Source of the DNA: Siphonodentalium dalli
Lineage: Eukaryota > Mollusca > Scaphopoda > Gadilida > Siphonodentaliidae
Direction of reading: 5' to 3'
NCBI GenBank assembly: GCA_032622095.1
Contig: CP136061.1
Location: 218,022,373-218,086,372, forward strand
Length of the DNA: 64,000 nucleotides
Shown: piece by piece, positions 19,601 through 27,060 of the stretch
Layout of the letters: every line of letters begins with the position of its first letter
How positions within the stretch are numbered: position 1 is the first letter of the stretch
Notes under the pieces: model-generated
What the model was told of the DNA's origin: nothing
What the model saw: the letters and a program-made list of their open reading frames with translations, nothing else
The model's database searches: none
Made by a program: the position numbers and the translations under genes

Positions 19601-21234
19601 GCAATTTGGTCCGAGACCGTCGGCTCGTCGACTGTTTTCTGGACCACTAATAATTCTCGACGGTGAAAAATAACAGATTTAAAAAATAGATATCTAATAA
19701 CCTTGAGCTTTGATAGGTGATTCCTCGATTCGAATCAAATACTTTGCCGACCCGCCCCGGATCCAAAGAAATAGTAGTTTAGGAGCAGATAATGCATCTT
19801 TAACTGCTCAATGTGACGGTATGTCTTTTGAAATAAGTCCATAGCTAGGGGTACGTTTACACATTCCCACGTTTGCACGGTATGTTTTGCAGAAAACCTT
19901 ATGGTGCCAGAATATGAAAGGCAACATGCATAAAAATTGCATATTTACAAAATCTAACGACATAAGAAGAAACATGTCGGTATATTTTCCTCATATGACG
20001 GTGCTACTAACACATTGCTTTAAAATACCTGTATGATGGATTCGTGCGAGATAATTGCATGCTATTTACAGGCAAATTTAGATAGCATGGCTACAGGTAG
20101 AACTACATAGCTTTTAAAGGTACTCAATCCGATTTTATTCGAGTCGAGGAACCCACCCATCAAAGCTCAGAGTGATCAGATATCGATTTTTTAAGTTTGT
20201 TAATTTTTGGAGATGTGGACCAGAACCACGTGCTCAAACAGACAAATTGCGGGTGTAAGATGGACAACACTAAAATCAAGTGGTTATTATTGTTAATAGT
20301 AACCACTTGATTGTCGAGTTATCCATCTTACAACAGCAATTTGTCCGTTTGAGCACGTGGTTCTGGTCCACATCTCCAAAAATTAACAAACTTCAAAAAT
20401 CGATATCTGATCACTCTGAGCTTTGATGGGTGGGTTCCTCGACTCGAATACAATATAGTAATTTAGGAGCGTCTAATCGGTTTGAGTACCGGTACCTTTA
20501 ATTCTCATTTAGTAAGCTGTGGTTCAGATGCATTGCATACGCATGTTGGCATTCGGTTGCTGGCACATTCTAGCTTGTTTTCCCGAAATGCATGCAAGAG
20601 AATGCCTAGCATGTTTAAGAGCGTATGAACGTACGCGTAGGAAACACTCAATATACGCATTGTCGTGTCATTCGATTGGAGTAGAATTGTAATAAAGAAG
20701 ACATTGTAGTAATTGTTCATGTTGCATGTGCACAGATCGCCCGACTTTTTCTTCTTCGTTTTTTTATAATTTAAAACTAGCATTTAACCAACGACTATGA
20801 AAACAATCTAATGTGGTCATATATGTAGCCGGCATGATGATATCATTTTTAATGTATTCGATATTTACAAATAAATACCGGTATTCCATATATACAGATC
20901 TATAGGGCCTATTATACGACTGTTATTAAAGAAATGAATATAGTGGGTGTGTTATTGGGGTGTACGGCGCTGTGGTCGACCACAGCGCCTTTTCCCCCAA
21001 TACGAGCACACACCACTTCATTCATTTCTTTCGTCTATATTTACAGATACATACAACCATAACGATCTTGAGTTAGCCGTGAAGGATAAACGAAAGAACG
21101 AGAACCCGAAACGAGACGAACCGATGTTAGAGGAGACTCGGGAGTTACTTGATTCTTACTTCGCACCTTACAACCGAGAACTGGCTAATATGTTAGACGA
21201 TAACCGCTTTCTATGGAATACTGATCCAGGATGA
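4384..21234 (+). CDS. Carbohydrate sulfotransferase 15-like gene (seven coding exons)
   Basis: The spliced reading frame is 4384-4650, 8215-8422, 10190-10321, 15860-16016, 18317-18488, 18954-19101 and 21047-21234: 1272 nt, 423 residues. All introns are GT/AG and every phase matches. The product is a type II Golgi-type membrane protein with a short cytoplasmic tail and a hydrophobic segment at about residues 10-34. A lumenal sulfotransferase domain follows, with a 5'-phosphosulfate loop (residues 118-127, LIGNEKCGTT) and a 3'-phosphate-binding region (245-260, RNP at 250-252, S258). The conserved 'GDGSP' is at 203-207, NxS/T sites are at N298 and N306, and the C-terminus contains a P-x-N-x-x-L...FLW pattern. 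By family, it transfers sulfate from PAPS to a glycan such as chondroitin sulfate GalNAc-4-S. The exact acceptor is unknown, and invertebrates carry many such paralogues. Vertebrate CHST15 is longer, mainly in the N-terminal stem. Confidence 0.9.
4672..6922 (+). mobile_element. hAT-like non-autonomous element, copy 1 (with nested insert)
   Basis: The left end is 'cagggacgtggctag' and the right end is 'gtcgccatgtctctg', which are imperfect inverted repeats of the CAGGGRCGTGGC type common in hAT elements. It is flanked by an 8 bp near-duplication, 'catatagg' (4664-4671) and 'catatacg' (6923-6930). It carries internal repeated blocks around 'accaggacacaccggg' and 'ttggaaatttc', plus poly-C runs. 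No transposase frame is present. It matches 27061-28019 along its length, except that 5435-6559 is absent there. It sits in intron 1 immediately after the splice donor. Confidence 0.8.
5435..6559. mobile_element. TTAA-target element nested in hAT-like copy
   Basis: The ends are 'ctcgtttgggacg' and 'cgtcctaaacgag', perfect inverted repeats apart from one base, and TTAA is duplicated at 5431-5434 and 6560-6563. The sister hAT-like copy at 27.68 kb has the uninterrupted site with a single TTAA, which proves insertion. A GGGAAACGGATATATCCG palindrome occurs twice next to the right end. The interior holds two diverged ~310 bp copies of one block (about 5490-5795 and 5888-6190). No transposase is encoded. 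TTAA targeting fits piggyBac-like or Kolobok-like mobilisation. Confidence 0.85.
7052..7655 (+). repeat. Dispersed repeat R1, copy C
   Basis: This is a direct-orientation match to copy B at 3785-4286. Its first 100 bp module, which contains 'gggatatctcgca.gacaacacattt', is present twice in tandem. Together, B and C bracket coding exon 1 and the hAT-like element. No coding potential is conserved. Confidence 0.75.
8215..8422 (+). CDS. CHST15-like coding exon 2 (residues 90-158 plus 1 nt)
   Basis: The acceptor is tctcccacag at 8214 and the donor ag|gtacgc at 8422. The exon carries the PAPS-binding 5'-phosphosulfate loop as LIGNEKCGTTDLF, with K123 in the position of the catalytic and binding lysine. 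The HPQIV-like segment seen in relatives appears here as HHQIVPNDGELGKETYFW, typical of the CHST15 group. A pair of cysteines (C102 and C112) flanks the start of the domain. Confidence 0.92.
8880..10105 (+). pseudogene. Second LINE 3' remnant, split by a fold-back element
   Basis: Removing 8932-9867 and one 9 bp target copy joins 'FIPLQPNSDSYKYSF' to 'IYRTANDWNNLKS'. This is the ...YKYSFFPRT..xWNxLP signature at the end of non-LTR retrotransposon ORF2. An AT-rich tail follows, with 'ttattattataattattag' and a 'cgttcgatgggccttagggc' segment that is common near the 3' ends of such LINEs. Only the last ~60 codons and the 3' untranslated tail remain. Confidence 0.65.
8932..9867. mobile_element. 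Fold-back element with 16 bp tandem-repeat arms
   Basis: The ends 'gggaacatgtctctattcc' and (reverse complement) 'gggtagggttctctattcc' form the terminal inverted repeat. Just inside each end is an array of a 16 bp unit (CCGAAGGTTCRCTAWT), about eight units on the left and seven inverted units on the right, in mirrored variant order. It is flanked by a perfect 9 bp duplication 'gttataaat' (8923-8931 and 9868-9876). The ~670 bp centre has no significant frame; it includes ACGACATATATGTCGT palindromes. A 9 bp duplication is compatible with a Mutator-like mechanism, but the class is not established. Confidence 0.85.
10190..10321 (+). CDS. CHST15-like coding exon 3
   Basis: The acceptor is atttcaaacag at 10189 and the donor gttg|gtaaga at 10321; it enters and leaves in phase 1. 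It encodes residues 160-202 plus the split glycines 159 and 203: an FFFKQDISYFKLSTYAQYF helix region, then a Lys-rich stretch and NHPLVVG. The join to exon 4 creates the family motif HPLVVGDGSP. Confidence 0.9.
10600..10763 (+). repeat. Half of a hairpin repeat hosting a TTAA element
   Basis: The end of this segment ('tttccgactaaatcctgaaa', 'agttacccataattctg') and the sequence after the insertion (11262-11290, 'gaagtcgattacttagag') together match one continuous sequence at 40110-40191. It is therefore an older repeat, split here by the element at 10764-11257. Confidence 0.75.
10764..11257 (+). mobile_element. T2/Kolobok-like MITE, family K1, copy 1
   Basis: This 494 bp element is flanked by TTAA at 10760-10763 and 11258-11261, with ends TTAA|AGGCACGTGCGGCC and GGCCAACCGTGTCT|TTAA. 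An inverted copy of identical length lies at 49807-50300. The empty target, with one TTAA, is at 40161-40164 in the paralogous hairpin repeat. The TTAAAGG terminus and TTAA target match the T2/Kolobok type of MITE. No transposase is present, and the small open frames here are not conserved. It lies in intron 3. Confidence 0.9.
11497..11945 (+). mobile_element. T2/Kolobok-like MITE, family K2, copy 1
   Basis: The ends are TTAA|AGGCCCACTTAATTTTCGA and TCGAAAATTAAGTGGGCCT|TTAT, so the target duplication has one mismatch. The interior shares long blocks with 12559-13020 (inverted) and 16041-16518 (direct), including 'ctgtgtctcaga' and 'gaataactctgtat'. It is 449 bp, non-coding, and in intron 3. 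Confidence 0.88.
12392..12490 (+). repeat. Possible tRNA-derived SINE head
   Basis: 'tttagcttagttgttaaggt' resembles a Pol III A box, and 'ggttctaatcccg' resembles a B box about 60 bp downstream. That is the arrangement of a tRNA-derived SINE. The segment does not fold into an obvious full cloverleaf, and I found no second copy in the window, so the call is tentative. Confidence 0.35.
12559..13020 (-). mobile_element. T2/Kolobok-like MITE, family K2, copy 2 (inverted)
   Basis: It is flanked by perfect TTAA at 12555-12558 and 13021-13024. Its ends are AGGCCCACTTAATTTTCAAA and CTCGAAAATTAAGTGGGCCT. Compared with copies 1 and 3, it lies in the opposite orientation. It is 462 bp, has no transposase, and sits in intron 3. 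Confidence 0.9.
13612..15167. mobile_element. Element with ~210 bp terminal inverted repeats
   Basis: The left arm starts 'gaaaagcacaccatctatca', and the reverse complement of the right end starts 'gaaaatcacaccatctatca'. The match continues with gaps through 'cagtcacaatatattt', 'atcaaacgaagggaag' and 'aaaaag.ggtcg.cagt' to about 13815 and 14945. The 1.1 kb centre has no convincing frame and contains a separate near-perfect 35 bp-arm hairpin (14801-14902). No target duplication was identified. It lies in intron 3. Confidence 0.7.
14801..14902. repeat. Hairpin inside the 13612-15167 element
   Basis: 'gcaatcaacgtcgttttcga' onward is repeated in inverse at 14873-14902 with one mismatch in about 30 bp, giving a stem with a ~45 bp loop. 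It could be a nested palindromic insertion or a structural part of the host element. Confidence 0.7.
15860..16016 (+). CDS. CHST15-like coding exon 4
   Basis: The acceptor is tttgccag at 15859 and the donor aaag|gtacgt at 16016. It encodes residues 204-254, with split codons at both ends. It carries DGSPMTFWD, then the core strand of the 3'-phosphate-binding site, MIVMLRNPTER, where R250 is expected to contact the 3'-phosphate of PAPS. A decayed duplicate of this exon lies about 1.5 kb downstream, at 17391-17510. Confidence 0.92.
16041..16518 (+). mobile_element. T2/Kolobok-like MITE, family K2, copy 3
   Basis: TTAA at 16037-16040 is followed by AGGTCCACTTAATTTTTCGA. The right end is GAAAATTAAGTGGGCCT followed by TTAC, so the right target copy is mutated. 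It is 478 bp and in the same orientation as copy 1. It starts 24 bp after exon 4. The paralogous duplicate of exon 4 and its flank (17391-17605) has no element at the matching position. Confidence 0.88.
16855..17062 (-). repeat. Dispersed repeat R2, copy 1
   Basis: Read on the - strand, this matches 49262-49460 (+). Shared blocks include 'gaacttattatctgaa.atttcc', 'gtctgtc.tttgctc' and 'gtatac.cttata'. A shorter third match lies at about 63560-63605. It is non-coding, and its class is unknown. Confidence 0.55.
17391..17605 (+). pseudogene. Decayed duplicate of exon 4 and its 3' flank
   Basis: From 'cagtgacaggacaaaaat' onward this aligns with exon 4. 'acaggtcatctcatac' matches 'accggacatctcatac', 'catgcaaacctatcgtcatc' matches the MIVM coding region, and 'ccaacagaaggt' matches 'ccaacagaaaggt' at the donor. 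The similarity continues into the intron ('gaacatcaagacaatga' here and at 16560-16580). Gaps destroy the frame, so it cannot be used as an alternative exon. Confidence 0.75.
17606..18316. other. Rest of intron 4, nothing recognised
   Basis: A 90-codon frame at 17660-17932 has no recognisable domain and no partner elsewhere in the window. I treat it as chance in AT-rich sequence. No repeat was assigned here. Confidence 0.4.
18317..18488 (+). CDS. CHST15-like coding exon 5 (residues 256-312)
   Basis: The acceptor is cttttttcag at 18316 and the donor cccg|gtaagt at 18488. It begins TYSDYQF, completing the 3'-phosphate-binding motif with S258. The middle is more variable and holds two cysteines (C292, C301) and two potential N-glycosylation sites (NSS at 298, NFT at 306), consistent with a lumenal domain. 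It leaves in phase 0. Confidence 0.92.
18954..19101 (+). CDS. CHST15-like coding exon 6 (residues 313-361 plus 1 nt)
   Basis: The acceptor is cccactacag at 18953 and the donor ttag|gtaaaa at 19101. It encodes VRIHISMYSTIMREWLRAY, then RIMVIKTEEYSDD and the LHDVTDFMDL helix. The IKTEEY segment corresponds to the (V/L)xxEDY strand conserved in heparan and chondroitin sulfotransferases. The last ~55 bp of this exon, with its donor, are echoed twice in the following intron. Confidence 0.9.
19150..19272 (+). pseudogene. Two decayed repeats of the 3' end of exon 6
   Basis: Segment 19160-19202 ('gacgtcacaggtttcgtgaa' onward) copies the exon 6 end, 'gacgtcacagatttcatgga' plus the donor region. Segment 19203-19270 ('agatataaggggtaccatcc' onward) copies the preceding exon part and again the 'cagattgcatgg' end. 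They look like slippage-type micro-duplications that have since decayed. The first retains a ttaggtacatg donor-like sequence. Confidence 0.7.
19374..19799 (+). mobile_element. T2/Kolobok-like MITE, family K3, copy 1 (diverged)
   Basis: It begins TTAA|AGGTACTCAATCCGACT, the same start as the clear copy at 20118. It contains the diagnostic 'gagctttgataggtg', 'ttcctcgattcgaat' and 'tagtttaggagc' blocks near its right side, and ends close to TTAA at 19800-19803. The right terminal repeat is decayed. It lies in intron 6. Confidence 0.7.
20118..20497 (+). mobile_element. T2/Kolobok-like MITE, family K3, copy 2 (long hairpin)
   Basis: It is flanked by TTAA at 20114-20117 and 20498-20501. Its ends are AGGTACTCAATCCGAT and, inverted, AGGTACCGGTACTCAAACCGAT. 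Nearly the whole 380 bp folds on itself around 20293: 'tttttggagatgtggaccag', 'gagcacgtggttctggtcc' and 'aaatcaagtggttatta' recur inverted with few mismatches. This self-complementarity makes it a strong hairpin, which could yield dsRNA if transcribed within the intron. Confidence 0.9.
20928..21032. repeat. Short palindromic repeat abutting exon 7
   Basis: 'aaagaaatgaatatagtggg' to 'cggcgctgtggtcgac' is followed by its near-perfect inverse, ending 'ttcattcatttctttcg'. The right end supplies part of the pyrimidine-rich tract in front of the exon 7 acceptor at 21046. A half copy of the same repeat is at 30569-30612. Confidence 0.8.
21047..21234 (+). CDS. CHST15-like coding exon 7 (terminal, residues 363-423)
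   Basis: The acceptor is tatatttacag at 21046; the stop TGA is at 21232-21234. It encodes a charged stretch (KDKRKNENPKRDEP), then ETRELLDSYFAPYNRELANML and NRFLWNTDPG. The family end signature is an acidic L-L-x-x-F/Y-x-P-x-N-x-x-L helix followed by FLW, and it is clearly present. The first AATAAA downstream is at about 21783, just inside a hairpin, so the polyadenylation site is uncertain. Confidence 0.92.
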
Positions 21235-21683
21235 CGTGATCACAACGTTCTTAATTCGCCTAAATTAAAGGCATGCATAGTTTTTGAGATCCCACAGTTT
21301 GAAGAAATCGGTGTAGCATACCATGAGCTGTTCACAAAATTCAGTGATTGGGTTTGAAGTGACGACATAATTTTCGACCATTTTTAACAGTCAATAGCCA
21401 ATGTTCAAATTATAAAACTTAGCAATTTGAGGTATTACACTCTTAACTATAGTGAGATGACAATTGACTTATTGTCCCTTCCTTGTAAAAACGCAGCCAA
21501 ATTCCTGAAGCTTTATGATTTATTGGCCAAACAAAATCCTGGCTTCAAACCACATGTCCCAATTGTGGTGGTTTTTCGTCGACCTGGTGTCGGGTTATGT
21601 CAGTGATAATGCTAAAATATCCGAACACTTCGTGTATCTTTAATATAAGTTAATGTTCTCTCTCTGGTACATTTTATGATTAA
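21235..21683. other. Downstream flank / probable 3' UTR
   Basis: No coding signal or repeat was recognised. It probably includes the 3' untranslated region, since no AATAAA hexamer occurs before about 21783. Confidence 0.4.
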
Positions 21684-22170
21684 CGATTTCAGTGGGGAAT
21701 CACGTGGTTTCGATTTGATGAGTATCACACATTCAGAATTGCCGAGGCGATCGTAAACACAACCAGAAACTGTGAAAAGGGTAATAAACTATGATCATGA
21801 TATAGCATTTTGGTAGCTAAGATAATATGTGCTATACTATTTTTCAAAAAAGCTGATACCTCATGCGTGTCCAAACTAATAGAGCAGTGTTTGCATTAAC
21901 ATACTGACCAAAGTTATCAGTCGGAGTATTCCACGAACCTTCGACTGGCAACTTTGGTCAGAATGTTAGAGAAAATTACTCAGTGTTTCCGAACAAATAA
22001 GGTATCAACTTGTTGTAGAAATACACCAGCATATGCTCGTAACAGTCAAAATGCTATGTCTTGTGGCAGTTCCTCGTATATTATGTTTTTATGCGTTGCA
22101 CTTGCCTTGGCCATTTTGAAAGCGTGGTACTCACCAACATCGAAACCTCGTGATTCCCTATAGGGTACAT
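21684..22170. repeat. Hairpin with ~240 bp arms, TTAA at both ends
   Basis: The two halves are inverted copies centred near 21930. Examples are 'gggaatcacgtggtttcgat' at 21695 and its inverse at 22135-22154, and 'ccaaagttatcagtcgga' against its inverse about 50 bp further on. TTAA occurs at 21680-21683 and 22171-22174, so it may be another TTAA element. A short open stretch in the left arm (ITWFRFDEYHTF) is broken in the right arm and is not accepted as a gene. Confidence 0.7.
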
Positions 22171-22750
22171 TTAAGGGTTGAAATGTGATAACGCCAGAAA
22201 ATTGAAATTTTAAATCATTCTGTGTCATGTTTCGTTTATTTTCATGCCATGCATCACATTTTGGAGAATGAATGTAACTTTTTATAGTAATTTTGGTGAA
22301 CATCATTGTTTATCGTCTGCATTAAAGAAACAAGACTTAGTGTACTTGAAAGACTGAAACGGGTATACATCGTTGGGATGTTCAATTGTTGTAAACTAAA
22401 CTCAATTCTTTACATAATCATTTACTTATCTATATATACTTTAATTATCAGTGTAAATATGTACATGCATGCCACACTGTGACCAGGTTCCGTCAACCAA
22501 ACTTTGTCAACCCGTTAATAAATCTGACATACTAGTAATCAAATAAGATTATATAAAAGACAAAAAGCTTCTGAGGAAAGATGTGTTTATTAGTGTATTA
22601 TTATATATGTCTATTCTTATTGTTGGTGTCGCGTAACTTTATATCTCATGGATTGTCGATTGCCTATAAAATCATTGTCAATTTTATATTGTTTCTCAAA
22701 ACTTACCAAAGATGTGTTTATATGTGGCTGTCGTAAGGGATGTCCAAATT
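22171..22750. other. AT-rich spacer, nothing recognised
   Basis: No gene or repeat was identified between the hairpin and the 3' end of the LINE. Confidence 0.4.
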
Positions 22751-22759
22751 ATAATTCCC

Positions 22760-24189
22760 AAATGCAGACCTCTTGAAGTCTTTATTCATTCACCATTGTA
22801 CATACATAAGTGATATATACATGTAATGGTATTAGAATATATATAATCATAAGTATAACGGTCAGTACACAACAATAGTTTTGAAATAGAAAAGAAAGTG
22901 ACGTGGAGTGCAATGATTAAGTTATCCAGGAGAGCAGTTTGCAGTTTCATTAATAAGTCGGATAAACTTACATAACTTTCTCATAATATGTGTCTTACTA
23001 TTAGCTAACAGAATTTTGAATTTCTTTTCATTGTGATTTCTGACATATGATTTTGGTAAATAAAGATGTCTTTCACGGGCAAAAAACTCGCAGTCAAAAA
23101 TAACATGGTATTCATTCCCAGTGACTTTCTTCGTACAAAAAGTGCATTTCCGATTAACGTACGATGTGTTGTTCCAACGACCAATTTCCACTGGCAGGAA
23201 ATGATTCGCGGTTCTAAACCTTGCTAATGTATAAATATCTTTGTGGTTCAATGAGCCTAGATAATTTTCCATTGTAAATTTATCTTTTATAAGTTTATAG
23301 GCACGACCCTTTGACGATGATTCCATCGAGGCGTACCATTCTTGTCTAAATTGGTAGCTCAGCTTTCGCTTTAATGTGGATTCTACGTGTTTATCGTCTA
23401 AACCGTTTCTTTGGTATAACCATACATATGATAAACCAGTATTATCTAAAATTGCTCGGAGCGATTTAAGCCATGAAAATTCATGTATTTTTTCATCTGA
23501 AAGTGAATACATTAAATCGTATAATTGACTACTCAATCGGTTACATTTACCGGCTAATAATTTCATCCAGAATTTCACTATTCGAAATTTGATTTTCACA
23601 TGTAAGGGTTGTCTTCCCAATTCCCCATATAACTGGGCGTTGAGGGTTTCAGATGTAGAATCAGTTTGCAGAATTTAAGATGTACTCGTTCAATCATAGA
23701 GTTATCACCCGTACCCCATACCTCACAGCCGTATAAAAGAATCGATACAACTAATGAATCGAATAATTTTAGCTGTGTCGAAATTGAAAGTTTGTTTGTT
23801 CGCCCAATTTTTTTTACTTCGTACATCGCTTTGGTGGCTTTGGTCGATACTTGCTTTTTCATTTCGGCGAAAGATCCTGTTCGATTTAATATTACTCCCA
23901 AATAGTTAAATGTGTTTACGACTTCGAGTTCTTTGTTGTTATATCTGAACGATACATGCTTCAATTTCCGTTTTGAGAAACAAATAATTTTAGATTTTGG
24001 TATATTAACCCTAAGCATCCAGGTTGTACAGTAATCTTCAAAATAATTAATTTGTAATTGCAAATCTGCTTCAGATTCTGAGAATAGCACCGTGTCATCA
24101 GCATATAGTAGCGCGAAAAGTTTCAAGTATCGATCGAGTCTATCTTCACACTCTTGAGATATTGATTCTACACCAGACTGAACTTTCAA
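22760..24189 (-). pseudogene. Non-LTR retrotransposon, 5'-truncated and frameshifted
   Basis: The - strand encodes the end of a LINE reverse transcriptase. From 24189 it reads FALLYADDTVLF (the catalytic YADD box), then WMLRVNIPKSKIICFSK, FNYLGVILNRTGSF, KATKAMYEV, LLYGCEVWG and LKFCKLILHLKPSTPSYM. A frameshift at about 23610 moves it to the second frame. There it continues GELGRQPL, WLYQRNGL, TLARFRTANHFLPVEIGRW and a C2HC-like CTFC...NEYHVIFDCEFF tail, and ends at 22922. The fingers domain, the endonuclease and ORF1 are missing, so this is a dead 5'-truncated copy. About 140 bp of 3' tail with AATAAA on that strand (near 22785) follows. Confidence 0.9.
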
Positions 24190-24386
24190 GCTATGTGAAA
24201 TTATCTACTCAGCATCCACTAATTAAGATTGGAACATTTCCAAATGATACCCATTTCAGCGAAATTTCTTTCCGCTCGAAATTAAAGCTAATTTAGGTCT
24301 GAAGTTTCCGTTTATGTTTGGAATGAGTTTGTTGGAAACGTTGACAAAAATTGGGGAGTGAATCACCTTAAACCGCCTATCGCCAT
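24190..24386. other. Spacer between LINE and GATATC array
   Basis: This is the presumed insertion flank of the LINE. No gene is seen. Confidence 0.35.
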
Positions 24387-25029
24387 GGGGCGCCGTTCTT
24401 CTATTTATTACCTATTTTGTGATATCAATAATTCATTTTGTGATCATTAAATATTTTATGATATCACAAACTGATTTTAAGATATCACTAGTTCCAATTT
24501 GTGATATCATAAATTGATTTTTTTATATCACAATTTAGAATTTTTGATATCACAATATAGTAAGCATTTAGTGATATCAAAATTCTATTTGGTATATCAT
24601 AAAATGTTGGGGAATTAGTGATATCACAAAATGATATTAAGATATCACAAAATGGAATTAGTAATATCATACTAATATTATAAATAATTTTTGTGATATC
24701 ACAAAATCGAATATAAGATATCATAAAATAAGTAAGCATTGGTGATATCAATATTTCGATTTTATGATGTCATAAAATGATTTAATGATATCACAAAATG
24801 TTGAAGGAATAGTAGTCCGGCTATTGATACCACAAAATGAATTAGTGATATCACAAGTTAAATTTTATATCACAAAAAGAACTTTTGATATCACAAATCA
24901 TTTTGTGTTGTCGTAAAATATTTAATTATATCATAACTTCGATTTTGTTATATCACATATTCATTTGGTGATATCATAGACTGAATTATTGATATCACTA
25001 AATAGAATAAAAAATAGAAGAACGATGCC
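24387..25029. repeat. GATATC-rich array bounded by inverted repeats
   Basis: About 20 or more copies of a palindromic GTGATATCAC core occur every 15-35 bp, separated by variable 'aaaatgaatta' spacers (24414-25003). The array is bounded by 'cgttcttctatttatta' on the left and its inverse 'aataaaaaatagaagaacg' on the right, then by GGGGC and GCCCT. The inverted ends suggest a mobile element made largely of the array. Open frames in it are repeat translations. Confidence 0.8.
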
Positions 25030-26610
25030 CTATATATTGCCACATTCCGGGCGATAGCATGCATCTTATCGCAAAGGCATCCACGCACACAAGCGCAAAC
25101 GATTGTGTTGAGTTTATCGAATTGCAAAATTGAATTACTCCCCTTATAACAGAATTAAATGTTTTCACCAAATGTGTGTGGTCTGTTATTATTAGTTCAC
25201 TATAATATTCCTGAATAGGGTTTGCAATGCTAAAGCGACGTTCACTGTTCATTGAGGCTTGTAATTACAACAATATAAAAATCTAATTCAACCTCGTGTT
25301 CTGCTTTGTTCTGTTGGTAAAATGTTGAATACAAAAAAAATACAAACAAGATACAGAATGCCCTCTAAACAAAGACCTAGTAATTCTCACAAAAGCACTG
25401 AAACGATTTGAAATTAATGATCAATATACAATTTCAAAAGAAAATAGCTTCTGGCATAGCATTTCTCGTTTCAAACTTGTTATTTCATATGTCATGAGTG
25501 GTTTGGTAATTACCCTCATTCTATAGCATATGAACTAATTACAAATAAAAAATAGGTTTTGCACAAATTTTCCCGGTACCCTGAATAGACCTTTAACACC
25601 AGAATTTTTTTTACACGGACACAACGACGGAAGCTGATCTCACATTTCTGCATGGTGGAAGTTTTTAATCAAGATGAAAACAAATTTACTAATAATATTT
25701 TACCTAACTGATTCAGAAAGGATACTAAATGGCCATGCATGAGCTTGTCAGAACCAAAACACGTGTCTTTATTTTTGAACGGGGAATCTCTATTACAAGA
25801 CCATAATCAACCTCATTGCGTCGTTGTGTATTCGCCGCGCCGAAGTTTGGATGTTTGATTCAAACCATTGTACATTGTACAAATAACAATTTGAGAATTG
25901 TAACATCCCACTTCGTCTTGACAGCATCACTTTGTCCCTCCAACAATATAGCCAAAATCAGAAGGGTTCGTCAACATAGCACTATAGCAGGAGGACCAGT
26001 TAATCATTACTTTGCTAAATGGATTCTCCAATTTAGATATAAAAGTATACATAGGAAGGATCTAATAGTTATCTAATAGCCACTGCATCCAAAAGACGAT
26101 TATATATGTGTTAGAATGTTGTTGGAAATGAAGCAATTGCTCGGGGTATAACGCGTAGTAAGTTTAGATATGTGATACCACAGATGATACCCGTGGCATC
26201 GAGAAGCGTATCTGGGTATCCAGTCGATTACACCGAAACAAGGGAATTTCTTTGTAGGTCACGATGGCATTATTGTGCTCTATTCTGGGTCAAGTTGGTC
26301 TGAATTGAATTGCTAATTAACAACTATTTAAGGTTAAATTATGTCAAATGATAAGATTTATTAGCATGTTTATACAAAAAGATTTGTGTGCAATTGATGA
26401 CAATGGGTATACATGTGGGAAATAAATGGATCATTATCTCAAGTCAGGGAACAAACGATCGGCTTATCTGGTGACAAATTGTCAGTTTAATGCTAATTAA
26501 GCTGTCGATATTAGGTATCCCACGACTTTTACCGAACATTGTCTTTAATGGCACCTGTTGTCTTCCTTGTTGTAACATCCGGTTGGCTTCTGTGTGGTAA
26601 AATTTAGGGG
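25030..26610. other. Intergenic stretch, nothing recognised
   Basis: AT-rich sequence without a supported gene, defined repeat or RNA. Confidence 0.4.
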
Positions 26611-26614
26611 TGGA

Positions 26615-26697
26615 GGAATAGGCCAATGCATTCTCTTATATATGCGAGGCGACCTATGGTCGACTCGCATATATAAGAGAATGCATTGGCACAGGGT
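26615..26697. repeat. Hairpin P, solo copy
   Basis: 'ccaatgcattctcttatata' runs to a centre 'ggcgacctatggtcgact' and back to its exact inverse. The stem is about 27 bp of near-perfect complementarity, ending in CACAGGG. It is the same unit found in pairs inside the piggyBac-like MITEs at 29.4, 52.1 and 53.1 kb. Confidence 0.88.
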
Positions 26698-27060
26698 ATA
26701 TTCGACTGTCCCGGGGTTAGCCCCCCCCCCCCCCCACCCAAATCACTACTTCAGGGTGGTAAAATACAGAATAGACATGGAAAAGGCAACGGTTCAGCAG
26801 TGGATGATTAAGTCGCCAGACCTTAATCCTTGGTAAATCTTAGTGATAAAAATCTCAAAATTGATCTGGCCAAGAGTTCCTGGATGTCGGTCGGTAGAAA
26901 TTATTAAATATGTTATGGCACTGGTATTAACAATCAATTGGAGCCAAAAAATAAAACACATTTTCTAAACTTCTATGAAATTAACATTATTGAAATTTCA
27001 TTATCTTTTCCAGAATTGATCTTTTTCACAAGTGCAGCATATATATTCATAATGGAGAAG

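Noticed and set aside
21694-21790. Apparent exon (ITWFRFDEYHTFRIAEAI...) with acceptor-like and donor-like flanks
   Set aside because: It is one arm of a ~490 bp hairpin. The other arm shows the same DNA with frame-breaking changes, and the sulfotransferase gene already ends properly before it.
24414-25003. CRISPR-like spaced repeats
   Set aside because: Spacers are degenerate and AT-rich, the repeat core is a 10 bp palindrome, and the genome is eukaryotic.
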